NCBI RefSeq assembly: GCF_021390425.1 | Contig: NZ_JAJUWY010000005.1 | Span: forward strand, 1-64,000 | DNA from: Lysobacter sp. GX 14042 | Lineage (GTDB): Bacteria > Pseudomonadota > Gammaproteobacteria > Xanthomonadales > Xanthomonadaceae | Direction: 5' to 3' | Length of the DNA stretch: 64,000 nt | Position numbers and translations under genes: made by a program | Notes under the pieces: model-generated | Told to the model about the DNA's origin: nothing | The model's input: only the letters and a program-made list of their open reading frames with translations | Database searches by the model: none | Part shown: in pieces, positions 20,507-29,560 of the stretch | How the letters are laid out: each line of letters begins with the position of its first letter | Position numbering within the stretch: position 1 is the stretch's first letter

Positions 20507-22024
20507 TCAAGGACTGCCGCCGGCGGCCCCGGCGATCTGCTGCGCGGCGGCGCGCGCCGCGTACAGGGTGCCCGGCGGCGGCTGGCGGCTGAAGTAGCCA
20601 TTGACCCCGTCGAGCACCGCGCCGGCGAGCTTGCGCTGGAACGCGGGGTCGCGCAGCCGCTGCTCCTCGTCGGGGTTGGAGATGAAGGCGGTCTCCACCA
20701 GCATCGCCGGCATGTCGGAGGTGCGCAGCACGGCGAAGTTGGCCTTCTCCACGTTGCGCTTGTGCACGTTCCCGACCTGCTGCAGACCGCTGAGGATGTC
20801 GCGGGCGGCATCCTCGGACGCCTTCATGTGCCCGCTCTGGGTCAGGTCCAGCAGCACCGAAGCCAGGGTGTCGTTGGTCTGGTCCAGGCGCACGCCGCCC
20901 ACCAGGTCGGCCGAGTTTTCCTTGTCGGCCAGCCAGCGTGCGCGCTGGGAGGTGGCCCCGCGCAGCGACAGCACGTAGACCGAGGAGCCATCGGCGTTGC
21001 GGTTCTCGGCGGCGTCGGCGTGGATCGAGATGAACATGTCCGCGCCGGCCTTGCGCGCCAGCCTGGCGCGCTGGTTGAGCGGAATGAACACGTCGTTGTC
21101 GCGCGTCAGGTAGGCCTTCAGCCCCGGGGTGGCGTTGATCTGCCGCGCCAGTTCCTTGCCGATCGCCAGCACCACGTCCTTCTCGCGGGTGCCGTTCTTG
21201 CCGATGGCGCCGGGGTCCTGGCCGCCGTGGCCGGGATCGATGGCGATCACCAGCGGACGCATGCCGGCCTCGTGGGCGACCTGCCGGGGCGCCGGCGCGG
21301 GTGCCGCCGCCGCGGGCTGCGCATCGCTGCCGGCCGATGTGGCCGCGCCGCCGGGCGCCTTGGTGGCGGTTGCCGTGGCGGTCGTCGTGGCCACGTTCGC
21401 GGTGGCGGCGGCCGGCGGGCTGGATGCGGCGGTCCCGCGGGCAGCAGCCTGGGCGGCCAGCTGGGAGATCAGCCGGGTGGTGGCCGCCGCGGATGCGGCG
21501 GTGTCGATGGCGGGCGCGCCAGGATCGGCACTGGCCGTGATGCCCGTGGCCGGACCGCGGGCGCCGCCGGCAGATACCTGAGCGGCGGGAACGGTCGCCA
21601 CTGCGGAAGCGCCGGCGCTTCCGTCACCGGGCCACTCGACCACCAGCCGCGGGCCGTCGCTGCCCTGCTCGATCCATGGCTCGGGGGCCGCCACCGGCTG
21701 CGCCAGGTCGAACACGATGCGGGTGGTACCGTCGACCGGCTTGCCGGTGCGCACGGCCTTGACCACGCCGGAGCCCGCCGGCAGGGCCAGCCCCTTGGCC
21801 AGCCCCGCCGATGGCAGGTCGATCACCAGCCGCTCGGGATTCGACAGGCGGATCACCGTGTATTCGCCGGCACCGTCCAGGCTGATTTCGGCACGGGTGC
21901 CGGTCGCCCCTTCGGTCAGGCGCAAGGCCTTGATTTCAGAGGCATGTGCAAGGTTCCAGGCAAGTCCCGCCAGCAAGGCGAGTCCGAGCAGGACTTTCTG
22001 AATGGTGGCCGAGCGCGCGCGCAT
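20507..22024 (-). CDS. amiC: N-acetylmuramoyl-L-alanine amidase, AmiC type
   Basis: A 505-residue periplasmic enzyme that cleaves peptide stems from peptidoglycan at the septum. A signal peptide (about 1-28) precedes an AMIN domain (about 30-130) that targets the septal wall. A long Ala/Thr/Pro-rich linker (about 140-255) leads to the Amidase_3 domain with zinc ligands in IAIDPGHGGQDPGAIG, RxxE-type TREKD, SIHADAAEN and VETAFISNPDEE. The linker is longer than usual. It is encoded 72 bases upstream of mutL, as in other Xanthomonadaceae, and is followed upstream by tsaE. Confidence 0.94.
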   Translation of the reverse strand: MRARSATIQKVLLGLALLAGLAWNLAHASEIKALRLTEGATGTRAEISLDGAGEYTVIRLSNPERLVIDLPSAGLAKGLALPAGSGVVKAVRTGKPVDGTTRIVFDLAQPVAAPEPWIEQGSDGPRLVVEWPGDGSAGASAVATVPAAQVSAGGARGPATGITASADPGAPAIDTAASAAATTRLISQLAAQAAARGTAASSPPAAATANVATTTATATATKAPGGAATSAGSDAQPAAAAPAPAPRQVAHEAGMRPLVIAIDPGHGGQDPGAIGKNGTREKDVVLAIGKELARQINATPGLKAYLTRDNDVFIPLNQRARLARKAGADMFISIHADAAENRNADGSSVYVLSLRGATSQRARWLADKENSADLVGGVRLDQTNDTLASVLLDLTQSGHMKASEDAARDILSGLQQVGNVHKRNVEKANFAVLRTSDMPAMLVETAFISNPDEEQRLRDPAFQRKLAGAVLDGVNGYFSRQPPPGTLYAARAAAQQIAGAAGGSP

Positions 22025-22121
22025 GGGCAGCAGTCAAACATTGCCGGAGCCTGAATGCAAGTAGTTTTCCCTTATGAATCCGCTACCTGTGGGTACATCC
22101 TTTGGGAAACGTTCAGGAGTG

Positions 22122-22589
22122 TCACGCAAATGCCAGTTCACCCGGCAGGCGCTGCACCCAGGCCCGGCCGGCCGCGCTGCGCGGCTCCAGGCGGACCGCC
22201 CTGCCGCGGCCTGCGACCTCCAGCCACAGCTCCAGGTCCGCCGGCGGCAGGATGCCGGCGCCGCGTTCCGGCCACTCGACCAGCCACAGCACGGCTTCCC
22301 CGCTGTCCAGGCCGAGGAACTCCAGTTCCCCGGGATCGGCGATCCGGTACAGGTCCATGTGCCAGGCTTCGCCGCCCCCGGCCAGCGGATAACGCTCGAC
22401 CAGCGTGTAGGTCGGGCTGCGGATCGCGCCGGCCACGCCCAGCGCGCGCAGCATCGCCCGCGTCAGGCTCGACTTGCCCGCGCCCAGGTCGCCATGCAGC
22501 AGGACCACTGCGCTGTCCGGACGCGCGCGGGCCAAGGCCTCGCCCAGAGCGTCCGTGGCCTCGGGAGTGGGCAACAGGTAACGGAGCAT
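22122..22589 (-). CDS. tsaE: tRNA threonylcarbamoyladenosine synthesis ATPase TsaE
   Basis: A 155-residue P-loop ATPase that works with TsaB and TsaD in making the t6A37 modification of ANN-reading tRNAs. The Walker A motif is HGDLGAGKSSLTR, followed by RSPTYTLVERYPL and a Walker B-like WHMDLYRI and LVEWPERG, all diagnostic. The ATG overlaps the nnr stop (ATGA), so the two genes are translationally coupled, an arrangement common in proteobacteria. Confidence 0.96.
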   Translation of the reverse strand: MLRYLLPTPEATDALGEALARARPDSAVVLLHGDLGAGKSSLTRAMLRALGVAGAIRSPTYTLVERYPLAGGGEAWHMDLYRIADPGELEFLGLDSGEAVLWLVEWPERGAGILPPADLELWLEVAGRGRAVRLEPRSAAGRAWVQRLPGELAFA

Positions 22590-24085
22590 CACGCGGGCTC
22601 CGGGTTGGCGAGCCGCCGCAGCGCCGGCATCAGGTCGCCTGGCAACAGTCCGCGTTCGCCATCGGCGGCCGCCAAGTCACCGGCCGCGGCATGCATCAGG
22701 GCGCCGGCTGCGGCCGCGTCGAATGCCTCCAGGCCTTGCGCCAGCAACGCGGCCACCACCCCGGTCAGCACGTCGCCGGTACCGCCCACGGCCAGCCCCG
22801 GATTGCCGGCATCGACCAGCCGCGACAACCGGCCGGGTGCGGCGACCAGCGAACCGGCGCCCTTGAGCACGGTCGCCACTCCGTGGTGGCGGGCCAGCGC
22901 GTCGACGGCCCCGAACCGGTCGCCCTGGACCTCGCCGGTGGAGCAGCCCAGCAGCCGCGCCGCCTCGCCGGGGTGCGGGGTGATGACGCTGCCCCGGGGC
23001 AGCACGGCGGGCGCCCGGGCCAGCAGGTTCAGGCCGTCGGCATCGAGCACCAGCGGCTTGCCGGCCGCCATCGCGGCCTCCAGCAGCCCTGCCCCCCATG
23101 GCTCCCTGCCCAGCCCGGGGCCGATTGCGATGACGTCCGCCGACGCCAGCAGCGCCGGATCGGGGCGCGCTCCATCGCAGCCGTGGACCATCGCCTCGGG
23201 GAGCCGCGCCAGCAGCGGGGCGACGTGCAGCGGGCGGGTCAGCACGTCGACCCGGCCCGCGCCACTGCGGAGTGCGGCCTCGGCGGCGAGCATGACCGCC
23301 CCGCCGTAGCCGTGGTCGCCGCCGATGCACAGCACCCGGCCGTGCCGGCCCTTGTGGCTGTCGCGTTCCCGCGGCCGCAGCCAGCGCCGCAGCGCGTCGC
23401 GGCCCAGGCACTCGGCGGTGGCACCGATCGCCACGGGACCGGGTTCCACCTGCAGGCCGTCGAGCGACAGCCCGCCGCTCAACCCACGCGCCGCGCCCGT
23501 ACGCAGCCCGGCTTTCGGGGCGATGAATTCCAGCGTGTGATCGGCAACCACCGCCGGGCCGGACGCGGCACCGGTGGCGGCATCCACCCCGCTGGGCACG
23601 TCCAGGGACAGCACCGGCACCGGGAGCCGGTTGATCGCATCGACCAGCTGCGCCGCCTCTCCTTCAAGCGGACGGCAGAGGCCGATCCCGAACAACGCAT
23701 CGACCACCAGGCCGGCCTCCGGCAATTCCCCGTTCCAGAGCGCGGTGCGGCCCCCGGCCTCCTCCCACGCGGCGCGCGCGGCGCCGGCCGGGGTTGCCGG
23801 GGCACCCGCGCCCGGCAGCGCGATCACGGTGACCGCGCGTCCGGATTGCAGGGCATTGCGGGCCAGTTCGAAACCATCCCCGCCGTTGTTGCCGGGCCCG
23901 CAGGCCACCAGCAGGGTCCGCACCCGCGGCCAGTGTTCCAGCACCGTCCGCCAGCCGGCCTGGCCGGCGCGCACCATCAGCGCCCGCGGGTCGCCACCGG
24001 CGGCGGCGATGCCGCGGGCTTCCAGCGCGCGCAGCGCCGCGATGGAGTACAGCTTGACTGGATGCGGGAAGTCAGGGGCCGGCAT
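22589..24085 (-). CDS. nnr: Bifunctional NAD(P)H-hydrate epimerase/dehydratase
   Basis: A 498-residue two-domain repair enzyme that restores damaged NADH and NADPH hydrates. The N-terminal YjeF_N epimerase domain (about 1-215) has CGPGNNGGDGFELAR; the C-terminal carbohydrate-kinase-like ADP-dependent dehydratase has CIGGDHGYGGAVMLAAEAALRSG (in parts), IGPGLG, VLDADGLN, ITPHPGEAARLLG and GNPGLAVGGTGDVLTG. ATG 24085 is preceded at eight bases by a minus-strand TAGAAT box, so the mRNA may start at the ATG. It is divergent from queG. Confidence 0.95.
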   Translation of the reverse strand: MPAPDFPHPVKLYSIAALRALEARGIAAAGGDPRALMVRAGQAGWRTVLEHWPRVRTLLVACGPGNNGGDGFELARNALQSGRAVTVIALPGAGAPATPAGAARAAWEEAGGRTALWNGELPEAGLVVDALFGIGLCRPLEGEAAQLVDAINRLPVPVLSLDVPSGVDAATGAASGPAVVADHTLEFIAPKAGLRTGAARGLSGGLSLDGLQVEPGPVAIGATAECLGRDALRRWLRPRERDSHKGRHGRVLCIGGDHGYGGAVMLAAEAALRSGAGRVDVLTRPLHVAPLLARLPEAMVHGCDGARPDPALLASADVIAIGPGLGREPWGAGLLEAAMAAGKPLVLDADGLNLLARAPAVLPRGSVITPHPGEAARLLGCSTGEVQGDRFGAVDALARHHGVATVLKGAGSLVAAPGRLSRLVDAGNPGLAVGGTGDVLTGVVAALLAQGLEAFDAAAAGALMHAAAGDLAAADGERGLLPGDLMPALRRLANPEPA

Positions 24086-24093
24086 GGGCGCCG

Positions 24094-24103
24094 ATTCTAT
24101 ACT
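24094..24103. promoter_or_regulatory. Overlapping divergent -10 boxes of nnr and queG
   Basis: TAGAAT on the minus strand (24099-24094) and TATACT on the plus strand (24098-24103) share two bases. Each lies eight to ten bases from a start codon (ATG 24085 for nnr, GTG 24114 for queG), so both transcripts could be leaderless or nearly so and the promoters should compete. Confidence 0.5.
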
Positions 24104-24140
24104 TGGCACCATCGTGAGCCTGTCCCCTGCCCCTGCTGAC

Positions 24141-25211
24141 ATGCCGGCCGCCGACCCGGCCGGACTGGCTGCGCGCATCCGTGGCCTGGCGCGCGAGGCC
24201 GGCTTCCAACGCTGCGGCATCACCGGCGTGGAACTGGGCGAAGACGAGGCACACCTGGCCGACTGGCTCGGCAGGGGCCTGTACGGAACCATGGAATGGA
24301 TGGCGCGGCACGGCAGCCTGCGCGCCCGGCCGGCGGAACTGCTGCCGGGCACGGTGCGGGTGATCTCGGTCGGACTGGATTACGGTCGCCGCGACGATGT
24401 CAAGGCCTGGGAGACGCTGGCCGACGGCGAGCGGGCCTATGTCGCCCGCTATGCCCTGGGGCGCGACTACCACAAGATGATGCGCCAGCGCCTGCAGCGC
24501 CTGGCCGGGCGCATCGCGGAACTGGTCGGCCCGTTCGGGCACCGGGTCTTCGTCGACTCCGCGCCGGTGCTGGAGCGGGCCCTGGCGCGCAACGCCGGGC
24601 TGGGCTGGATCGGCAAGCACACCTGCCTGATCGACAAGGACGGCGGCTCCTGGTTCTTCCTCGGCGAGATCTACGTCGACGTGCCGCTGCCGGTCGACCT
24701 GCCGGCCACCCATCACTGCGGCACCTGCACCCGCTGCATCGACGTGTGCCCGACGCAGGCGATCATCGCGCCCTACCGGCTGGACGCGCGGCGCTGCATC
24801 TCCTACCTGACCATCGAGCACGACGGCCCGATTCCGGAGGAACTGCGCGAGCCGATCGGCAACCGGATCTTCGGTTGCGACGACTGCCAGCTGGCGTGCC
24901 CCTGGAACAAGTTCGCCCGTCGCAGCGACGAACCCGACTTCCGCGCCCGCAACAGGCTCGACGAGGCCAGCCTGGCCGAGCTGTTCGCCTGGACCGAAGA
25001 GGAGTTCCTGGCGCGCACCGAAGGCTCCGCCATCCGTCGCAGCGGCCACCGGCGCTGGCTGCGCAACATCGCGGTTGCGCTGGGCAATGCACCGACGACG
25101 CCGGGGGTTCTGGCCGCGCTGGAGTCCCGGCGCGACGACCCCGACCCCCTGGTGCGCGAACACGTCCAATGGGCCCTCTCCCGCCACCCGAACACCCGCA
25201 GGGCGCAATAG
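24141..25211 (+). CDS. queG: Epoxyqueuosine reductase
   Basis: A 356-residue cobalamin- and Fe-S-dependent enzyme for the last step of queuosine synthesis in tRNA. Visible features are the N-terminal DUF1730 region (EAGFQRCGITG, MEWM, RVISVGLDY), the catalytic-type VFVDSAPVLERALARNAGLGWIGKHTCLI, and two cluster motifs, CGTCTRCIDVCPTQAI and CDDCQLACPWNK. A HEAT-like C-terminal stretch ends in a shared palindrome. The start may instead be GTG 24114, which sits nearly at the predicted transcription start; both agree with the family. Confidence 0.94.
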   Translation: MPAADPAGLAARIRGLAREAGFQRCGITGVELGEDEAHLADWLGRGLYGTMEWMARHGSLRARPAELLPGTVRVISVGLDYGRRDDVKAWETLADGERAYVARYALGRDYHKMMRQRLQRLAGRIAELVGPFGHRVFVDSAPVLERALARNAGLGWIGKHTCLIDKDGGSWFFLGEIYVDVPLPVDLPATHHCGTCTRCIDVCPTQAIIAPYRLDARRCISYLTIEHDGPIPEELREPIGNRIFGCDDCQLACPWNKFARRSDEPDFRARNRLDEASLAELFAWTEEEFLARTEGSAIRRSGHRRWLRNIAVALGNAPTTPGVLAALESRRDDPDPLVREHVQWALSRHPNTRRAQ

Positions 25212-25238
25212 CCGGCCGGTGGGCGGCTATTGCGCCCT
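25200..25238. terminator. Bidirectional hairpin between queG and pgi, repeat copy B
   Basis: AGGGCGCAATAGCC (25200-25213) and GGCTATTGCGCCCT (25225-25238) are perfect 14-base arms around an 11-base loop. Both stop codons (queG TAG 25209-25211; pgi TAG on the other strand) lie inside it, so each protein ends in the same residues RRAQ. It shares its arms with repeats at 14078, 28119 and 31571 and probably stops both converging transcripts. Confidence 0.8.
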
Positions 25239-26771
25239 GCGGATCCGCGCGATCAGGTCGCGGGTGACGGGGTCGTCGGCAGTGGCGTCGCCGGCCAACG
25301 CCGGCAACAAGCGGTTGGCGACCTGCTTGCCCAGCTCGACGCCGAACTGGTCGAAGGGGTTGATGCCCCACAGCACGCCCTGCAGGTAGACGCTGTGCTC
25401 GTACAGCGCCACCAGCGCGCCCAGCGAGCGCGCGTCCAGCCTGTGCAGCAGCAGCACGGTACCCGGGCGGTTGCCGGCATAGGCACGGTGCGGGTCGTCG
25501 CTGGCCTGGCCGTTGGCCAGCGCCTCGGACTGCGCCAGCAGGTTGGCCAGCAACGCGCGGGCGTTGTCTTCGTGGCCGTCGATGCCGTCGTCGACCACCC
25601 CGATGAAGTCCATCGAGGCGATCCCGGTCCCCTGGTGCAGGGCCTGGAAGAAGCTGTGCTGGACGTCGGTACCGGTCCCGCCCCACCACACCGGGACGGT
25701 GTCGGCGCCGACCGGCCGGCCATCCAGCCGCACCGACTTGCCCAGGCTCTCCATCACCAGCTGCTGCAGGTAGGCCGGCAACAGCCGCAGGCGCTCGGCG
25801 TACGGCAGCACGGCGTGGGTGTGCAGGCCCAGGGCGTTGCGGTTCCACACCGCGGTCAGCGCATGCCACACCGCGAGGTTGTCGCGCGGCGGTGCCGACA
25901 GCACGTGGCCGTCCATCTCCGCGGCACCGGCCAGCAGTGCCTCGAAGCGCTCCATCCCCAAGGCGATCGCGATCGGCAGGCCGACCGCCGACCACATCGA
26001 GTAGCGCCCGCCCACCCAGTCCCACATCGGCAGCACGCGTGACGGGTCGATGGCGAAGGCTTCGCGGGCGCGGGCGCCGGTGGCGGTGACCGCGTACAGC
26101 CGCGAATCATCGCCCAGCCAGTCGCGCAGGATCCGGCCGTTGAGCAGGGTCTCCTGGGTCCCGAAGCTCTTGGACACCAGCAGCACGGCGGTGCGTGACG
26201 GGTCCAGTCCGGCGGTCACCGCCATCGCCGCGGCCGGGTCGACATTGGACAGGAAGTGCACCCGCGGCCGCCCGTCGCCGTGGCGGGCCAGCGCATCGAC
26301 CACCAGCCGCGGCCCCAGGTCGGAGCCGCCAATGCCGACGCTCACCACGTCGGTGATGCCCGCGGCCTCGATGTCGCGCAGCACCCCGCCCATGCGGGCG
26401 CGGGCCTGATGGGCCAGCGCCATCGCCTCGCCCGCAAGGCCCGGGGCGGCGTCCCGGGCACGCAGTGCGGTGTGCAGTGCCGGGCGGCCTTCGGTCGGGT
26501 TGACCGTTTCGCCTTCGAAAAGCGCGCGCAGCCGGCCGGGGAGGTCGGCGCTCGAGGCGAGCCGGAACAGGTCGTCCAGCGCCTGGGCGTCGTAGCGCTG
26601 GCGGGCGAAGCTGGCGCAGACCGGCCCGGCGCGCAGCGCGAAATCCCCGGCCCGCGCCGGGTCGTCTCCGACCAGGCGGCGGATCGGCATCCGCGACAGC
26701 CGCGCGGCATGTGCCGGCAGGCTGTCCAGCAGGGTGGAAGGCTCCGGAGTTCCCTCGCCGGTGGCCGCCAC
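25227..26771 (-). CDS. pgi: Glucose-6-phosphate isomerase
   Basis: A 514-residue cytoplasmic enzyme interconverting glucose-6-phosphate and fructose-6-phosphate. Recognisable motifs are [44 protein letters not shown] (the PGI signature), [29 protein letters not shown] with the catalytic Glu/His region, and [14 protein letters not shown] near the C-terminus. The start is GTG 26771, one base after the panD stop, so pgi is translated from the panD mRNA. The linkage supplies no metabolic reason but is common in this family of bacteria. Confidence 0.97.
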   Translation of the reverse strand: MAATGEGTPEPSTLLDSLPAHAARLSRMPIRRLVGDDPARAGDFALRAGPVCASFARQRYDAQALDDLFRLASSADLPGRLRALFEGETVNPTEGRPALHTALRARDAAPGLAGEAMALAHQARARMGGVLRDIEAAGITDVVSVGIGGSDLGPRLVVDALARHGDGRPRVHFLSNVDPAAAMAVTAGLDPSRTAVLLVSKSFGTQETLLNGRILRDWLGDDSRLYAVTATGARAREAFAIDPSRVLPMWDWVGGRYSMWSAVGLPIAIALGMERFEALLAGAAEMDGHVLSAPPRDNLAVWHALTAVWNRNALGLHTHAVLPYAERLRLLPAYLQQLVMESLGKSVRLDGRPVGADTVPVWWGGTGTDVQHSFFQALHQGTGIASMDFIGVVDDGIDGHEDNARALLANLLAQSEALANGQASDDPHRAYAGNRPGTVLLLHRLDARSLGALVALYEHSVYLQGVLWGINPFDQFGVELGKQVANRLLPALAGDATADDPVTRDLIARIRRAQ

Positions 26772-26772
26772 G

Positions 26773-27153
26773 TCAGGCCGCCTGTGCGGGGATCGAGTCG
26801 TTGGTGTGGGTCAGGCGGTTGTCGCCGTCGACATAGACCAGGGTCGGCCTGAACTTCGCCGCCTCGTCCTGGTCGCAGTGGCCGTAGGCGCAGATGATCA
26901 CCAGGTCGCCGACGCTGGCGCAGTGCGCGGCCGCGCCGTTGACCGAAATGATGCCGCTGCCTTCCTCGGCACGGATCGCGTAGGTCACGAAACGGTGGCC
27001 GCTGTTGATGTTGTAGACGTGGATCTGCTCGTACTCGCGGATGCCCGAGATGTCGAGCAGGCGCCCGTCGATCGCGCACGAGCCCTCGTAGTGCAACTCG
27101 GCGTGGGTGACGGTGGCACGGTGGATCTTGGCCTTGAGCAGGTTCAGTTGCAT
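26773..27153 (-). CDS. panD: Aspartate 1-decarboxylase (pyruvoyl)
   Basis: A 126-residue proenzyme that makes beta-alanine for pantothenate. The self-cleavage site is Gly24-Ser25 in YEGSC, giving the pyruvoyl group on the alpha chain. Other conserved parts are [46 protein letters not shown] and [11 protein letters not shown] lies a few bases before the ATG and a TAGAAT -10 box lies at 27201-27196. It is separated from panC by a 91-base gap that contains this promoter. Confidence 0.97.
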   Translation of the reverse strand: MQLNLLKAKIHRATVTHAELHYEGSCAIDGRLLDISGIREYEQIHVYNINSGHRFVTYAIRAEEGSGIISVNGAAAHCASVGDLVIICAYGHCDQDEAAKFRPTLVYVDGDNRLTHTNDSIPAQAA

Positions 27154-27195
27154 GGGAGTCTCGACCGCGTGGGGTGCGGATGTCTGCAGCCGGCA

Positions 27196-27201
27196 ATTCT
27201 A
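27196..27201 (-). promoter_or_regulatory. -10 box of the panD-pgi operon
   Basis: TAGAAT on the minus strand, 42 bases before the panD ATG, in the gap after panC. A leader of about 35 bases carrying GAGA before the ATG follows. Confidence 0.45.
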
Positions 27202-27244
27202 GCAAGCGCAAGGCTGACAGCGACGTGACCGGCGCTGCGCCCGG

Positions 27245-28114
27245 TTACAGGCTGAACTCGAGGTTGTCGATCAGGCGGGTGCCGCCCAGGCGTGCGGCGA
27301 CCAGCGCGACCCGGCCACCGTCATCGTTGCCCGGAGCCTCCGGCTCCAGCAGGTCGGTCCGGCGCAGCACCGCGTAGTCGACCACGAAACCGGCCGCCTC
27401 CAGGCGCTCGCGGGCTTCCTGCTCGACCAGCTGCCGCGGACGGGCGGCACGGGCCGCCTCGGCCATGCCCTCCAGCGCGCGGCGGATCTCCGCCGCCACC
27501 GGGCGCTCGCCCCCGTCCAGGTACTGGTTGCGCGAGCTCATCGCCAGCCCGTCGTCCTCGCGCAGGATGTCGGCGGCGACCAGTTCCACCGGGAACGCCA
27601 AGTCGTGGACCATGTAGCGGATCACCGCCAGCTGCTGGTAGTCCTTGCGGCCGAACACCGCCACGTCGGGCTGTACGTGGTTGAACAGCCGCGCGACCAC
27701 GGTCGCCACGCCATCGAAGTGCCCGGGCCGGTGCGCGCCCTCGAGCACGTCGGTGATGCCCGGGACCCGCAGCCGCACCGCCGCCTCGCTGCCGTACGGA
27801 TAGACGGTCTCCAGCGAAGGCATCCAGGCCACGTCCGCACCGGCGTCCGCCAGCCCCTGGACGTCGGCGTCGGGCGTGCGCGGATAGCGGTCGAAGTCCT
27901 CGCCGGGACCGAACTGGGCCGGGTTGACGAAAATGCTCACCACCACCCGGTCGGCGTGCCGGCGAGCCAGCTCCACCAGCGAGAAGTGCCCGCCGTGCAG
28001 GTTGCCCATGGTCGGCACCAGTGCCACCCGCAGCCCCTCGCGGCGCCACTGCCCCACCCGCTCGCGCAATGCGTCGAGCTCCTTGATTACGTCGGTCATG
28101 TTCGAAACAGCCAT
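27245..28114 (-). CDS. panC: Pantothenate synthetase
   Basis: A 289-residue ligase joining pantoate and beta-alanine with ATP. The class I-type nucleotide-binding motifs VPTMGNLHGGHFSLV, IFVNPAQFGPGEDFDRYPR, PGHFDGVATVV, VFGRKDYQQL and DGLAMSSRNQYL are all present. ATG 28099 (MTDVIKEL) is an equally plausible start; neither has a clear ribosome binding site. A palindromic repeat lies in the 48-base gap to panB, directly upstream of the start. Confidence 0.96.
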   Translation of the reverse strand: MAVSNMTDVIKELDALRERVGQWRREGLRVALVPTMGNLHGGHFSLVELARRHADRVVVSIFVNPAQFGPGEDFDRYPRTPDADVQGLADAGADVAWMPSLETVYPYGSEAAVRLRVPGITDVLEGAHRPGHFDGVATVVARLFNHVQPDVAVFGRKDYQQLAVIRYMVHDLAFPVELVAADILREDDGLAMSSRNQYLDGGERPVAAEIRRALEGMAEAARAARPRQLVEQEARERLEAAGFVVDYAVLRRTDLLEPEAPGNDDGGRVALVAARLGGTRLIDNLEFSL

Positions 28115-28118
28115 GTAG

Positions 28119-28150
28119 GGCGCAGCGGCCGCGCAGCGGCATATTGCGCC
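28119..28150. repeat. GGCGCAAT palindromic repeat, degenerate copy C
   Basis: A left arm GGCGCAGCGGCC and a right arm ending TATTGCGCC (28142-28150) resemble the better copies at 14078, 25200 and 31571, but the left arm reads GCAGC where the others have GCAAT. It fills most of the panB-panC gap. Confidence 0.5.
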
Positions 28151-28162
28151 GGATGCCCCAGG

Positions 28163-29011
28163 TCAGGTGTAACTATGCTCCGCCCCCGGAAAGCTGCCAT
28201 CACGCACAGCCTCCGCGTAGGCACGCATCGCGCTGGTGATGGAACCGCCCTCGGCGAGGAAGTCCTTGACGAATTTCGGCCGCCGATGGCCGCTGTCCAT
28301 GCCCAGCATGTCGTGCAGCACCAGCACCTGGCCGTCGCAGCCGGGACCGGCGCCGATACCGATGGTGGCGATGTCGAGGTCGGCGGTGATCTGCGCGGCC
28401 AGGGCGCTGGGCACCCCTTCCAGCACCACCAGCTCGGCGCCGGCGGCGGCGACCTGGCGGGCCTGCTCACGCAACAGCGCCGCGGCCCCTTCATCGCGCC
28501 CCTGGACCTTGTAACCGCCCATGCGCAGCACCGCCTGGGGGGTCAGGCCCAGGTGCGAGCAGACCGGGATCTCGCGCTCGACCAGATAGCGGATCACCTC
28601 GAGCTTGGGACCGGCGCCCTCGATCTTCACCATCGCCGCGCCGGCCTGCAGGAACGCGGTCGCGGCATCCAGTGCGCGCCCGGGCGTGGCGTCGGCCTGG
28701 AACGGCATGTCGGCCACCAGCAGTGCATGGCGCAGGGTCCGGGCCACGCAGGCGGTGTGATAGGTGATGTCCGCGACGGTCACCGGCAGGGTGCTGCCGT
28801 GGCCCTGCATCACCATGCCCAGCGAGTCGCCGACCAGCACCAGGTCGATGCCGGCGGCATCGACCGCACGGGCAAAGCTGGCGTCGTAGCAAGTCAGCAT
28901 CGCCAGGCGATGGCCGTCCTGCTTGGCCGCGCGCAGCATCGGCACGGTCCACGGCTTGCGGGTCACCGCGCCCGGACGAGCCGGCGCGGGGTCGGATGCA
29001 TGCACTGACAT
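28163..29011 (-). CDS. panB: 3-methyl-2-oxobutanoate hydroxymethyltransferase
   Basis: A 282-residue TIM-barrel enzyme that adds a hydroxymethyl group from methylene-tetrahydrofolate to ketoisovalerate, the first pantothenate step. Diagnostic stretches are [54 protein letters not shown] and [21 protein letters not shown]. It is read ahead of panC with panD further down, so the pathway genes are collinear, and folK lies upstream with a nine-base gap. GAACCCC precedes the ATG as a weak ribosome binding site. Confidence 0.97.
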   Translation of the reverse strand: MSVHASDPAPARPGAVTRKPWTVPMLRAAKQDGHRLAMLTCYDASFARAVDAAGIDLVLVGDSLGMVMQGHGSTLPVTVADITYHTACVARTLRHALLVADMPFQADATPGRALDAATAFLQAGAAMVKIEGAGPKLEVIRYLVEREIPVCSHLGLTPQAVLRMGGYKVQGRDEGAAALLREQARQVAAAGAELVVLEGVPSALAAQITADLDIATIGIGAGPGCDGQVLVLHDMLGMDSGHRRPKFVKDFLAEGGSITSAMRAYAEAVRDGSFPGAEHSYT

Positions 29012-29020
29012 GGGGTTCCC

Positions 29021-29554
29021 TCAGGGCGGGTGGGGGTCCGCCGGGTATGGCGCATACGGTAGCGCCTCGATCGCGCCGGTGGCCAATCCCGCGAGCCGGT
29101 CGCGCGCCGGGCCGATGCCCGGGATCAGCGCGTCCGGCGCCACCTCCAACAGCGGCACCAGGGCGAAGGCCCGCAGGTGCAGGTGCGGATGCGGAACACT
29201 TAGGCCCGGCAGCGCGGTAATGCGCCCGCCATGGAGCAGCAGGTCGAGGTCGAGCGTGCGCGGCCCCCAGCGGTCGCCGCCGTCGGCACGCCGGGTCCGC
29301 CCCGCCCCGCGCTCGATCTCCAGCATCGCCGCCAGCAGCTCCGGCGGCTCCAGGCGGGTCTGCAGCAGCGCCGCGGCATTGACGAAGTCGGGCTGGTCCT
29401 CGACCCCCCAGGCCGGAGTGCGGTAGTAGCGCGAGGCGCGCACGATCCGGGTGTGGGCGAGCGCATCCAGCGAGGCCAGTGCGTCCCGCAACAGGAGCAC
29501 GCTGTCACCCTGGTTGCTGCCCAGGCCGACCACTGCCTCGACAGTCGTGCTCAT
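29021..29554 (-). CDS. folK: 2-amino-4-hydroxy-6-hydroxymethyldihydropteridine pyrophosphokinase
   Basis: A 177-residue HPPK of folate synthesis that transfers pyrophosphate from ATP to hydroxymethyldihydropterin. The family features are GLGSNQGD at the N-terminus, SRYYRTPAWGVEDQPDFVNA, and the signature RWGPRTLDLDLLLHGG with the metal-binding aspartates, then PHPHLHLRAFALVPL. It lies six bases downstream of pcnB and nine bases before panB, so pcnB-folK-panB-panC form one probable operon in the order known from related bacteria. Confidence 0.96.
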   Translation of the reverse strand: MSTTVEAVVGLGSNQGDSVLLLRDALASLDALAHTRIVRASRYYRTPAWGVEDQPDFVNAAALLQTRLEPPELLAAMLEIERGAGRTRRADGGDRWGPRTLDLDLLLHGGRITALPGLSVPHPHLHLRAFALVPLLEVAPDALIPGIGPARDRLAGLATGAIEALPYAPYPADPHPP

Positions 29555-29560
29555 CCGCGC

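Noticed and set aside
28062-28073. A further GGCGCAAT-type repeat (GCGCAATGCG) within panC
   Set aside because: There is no matching right arm nearby and the bases are explained by the conserved panC coding sequence.
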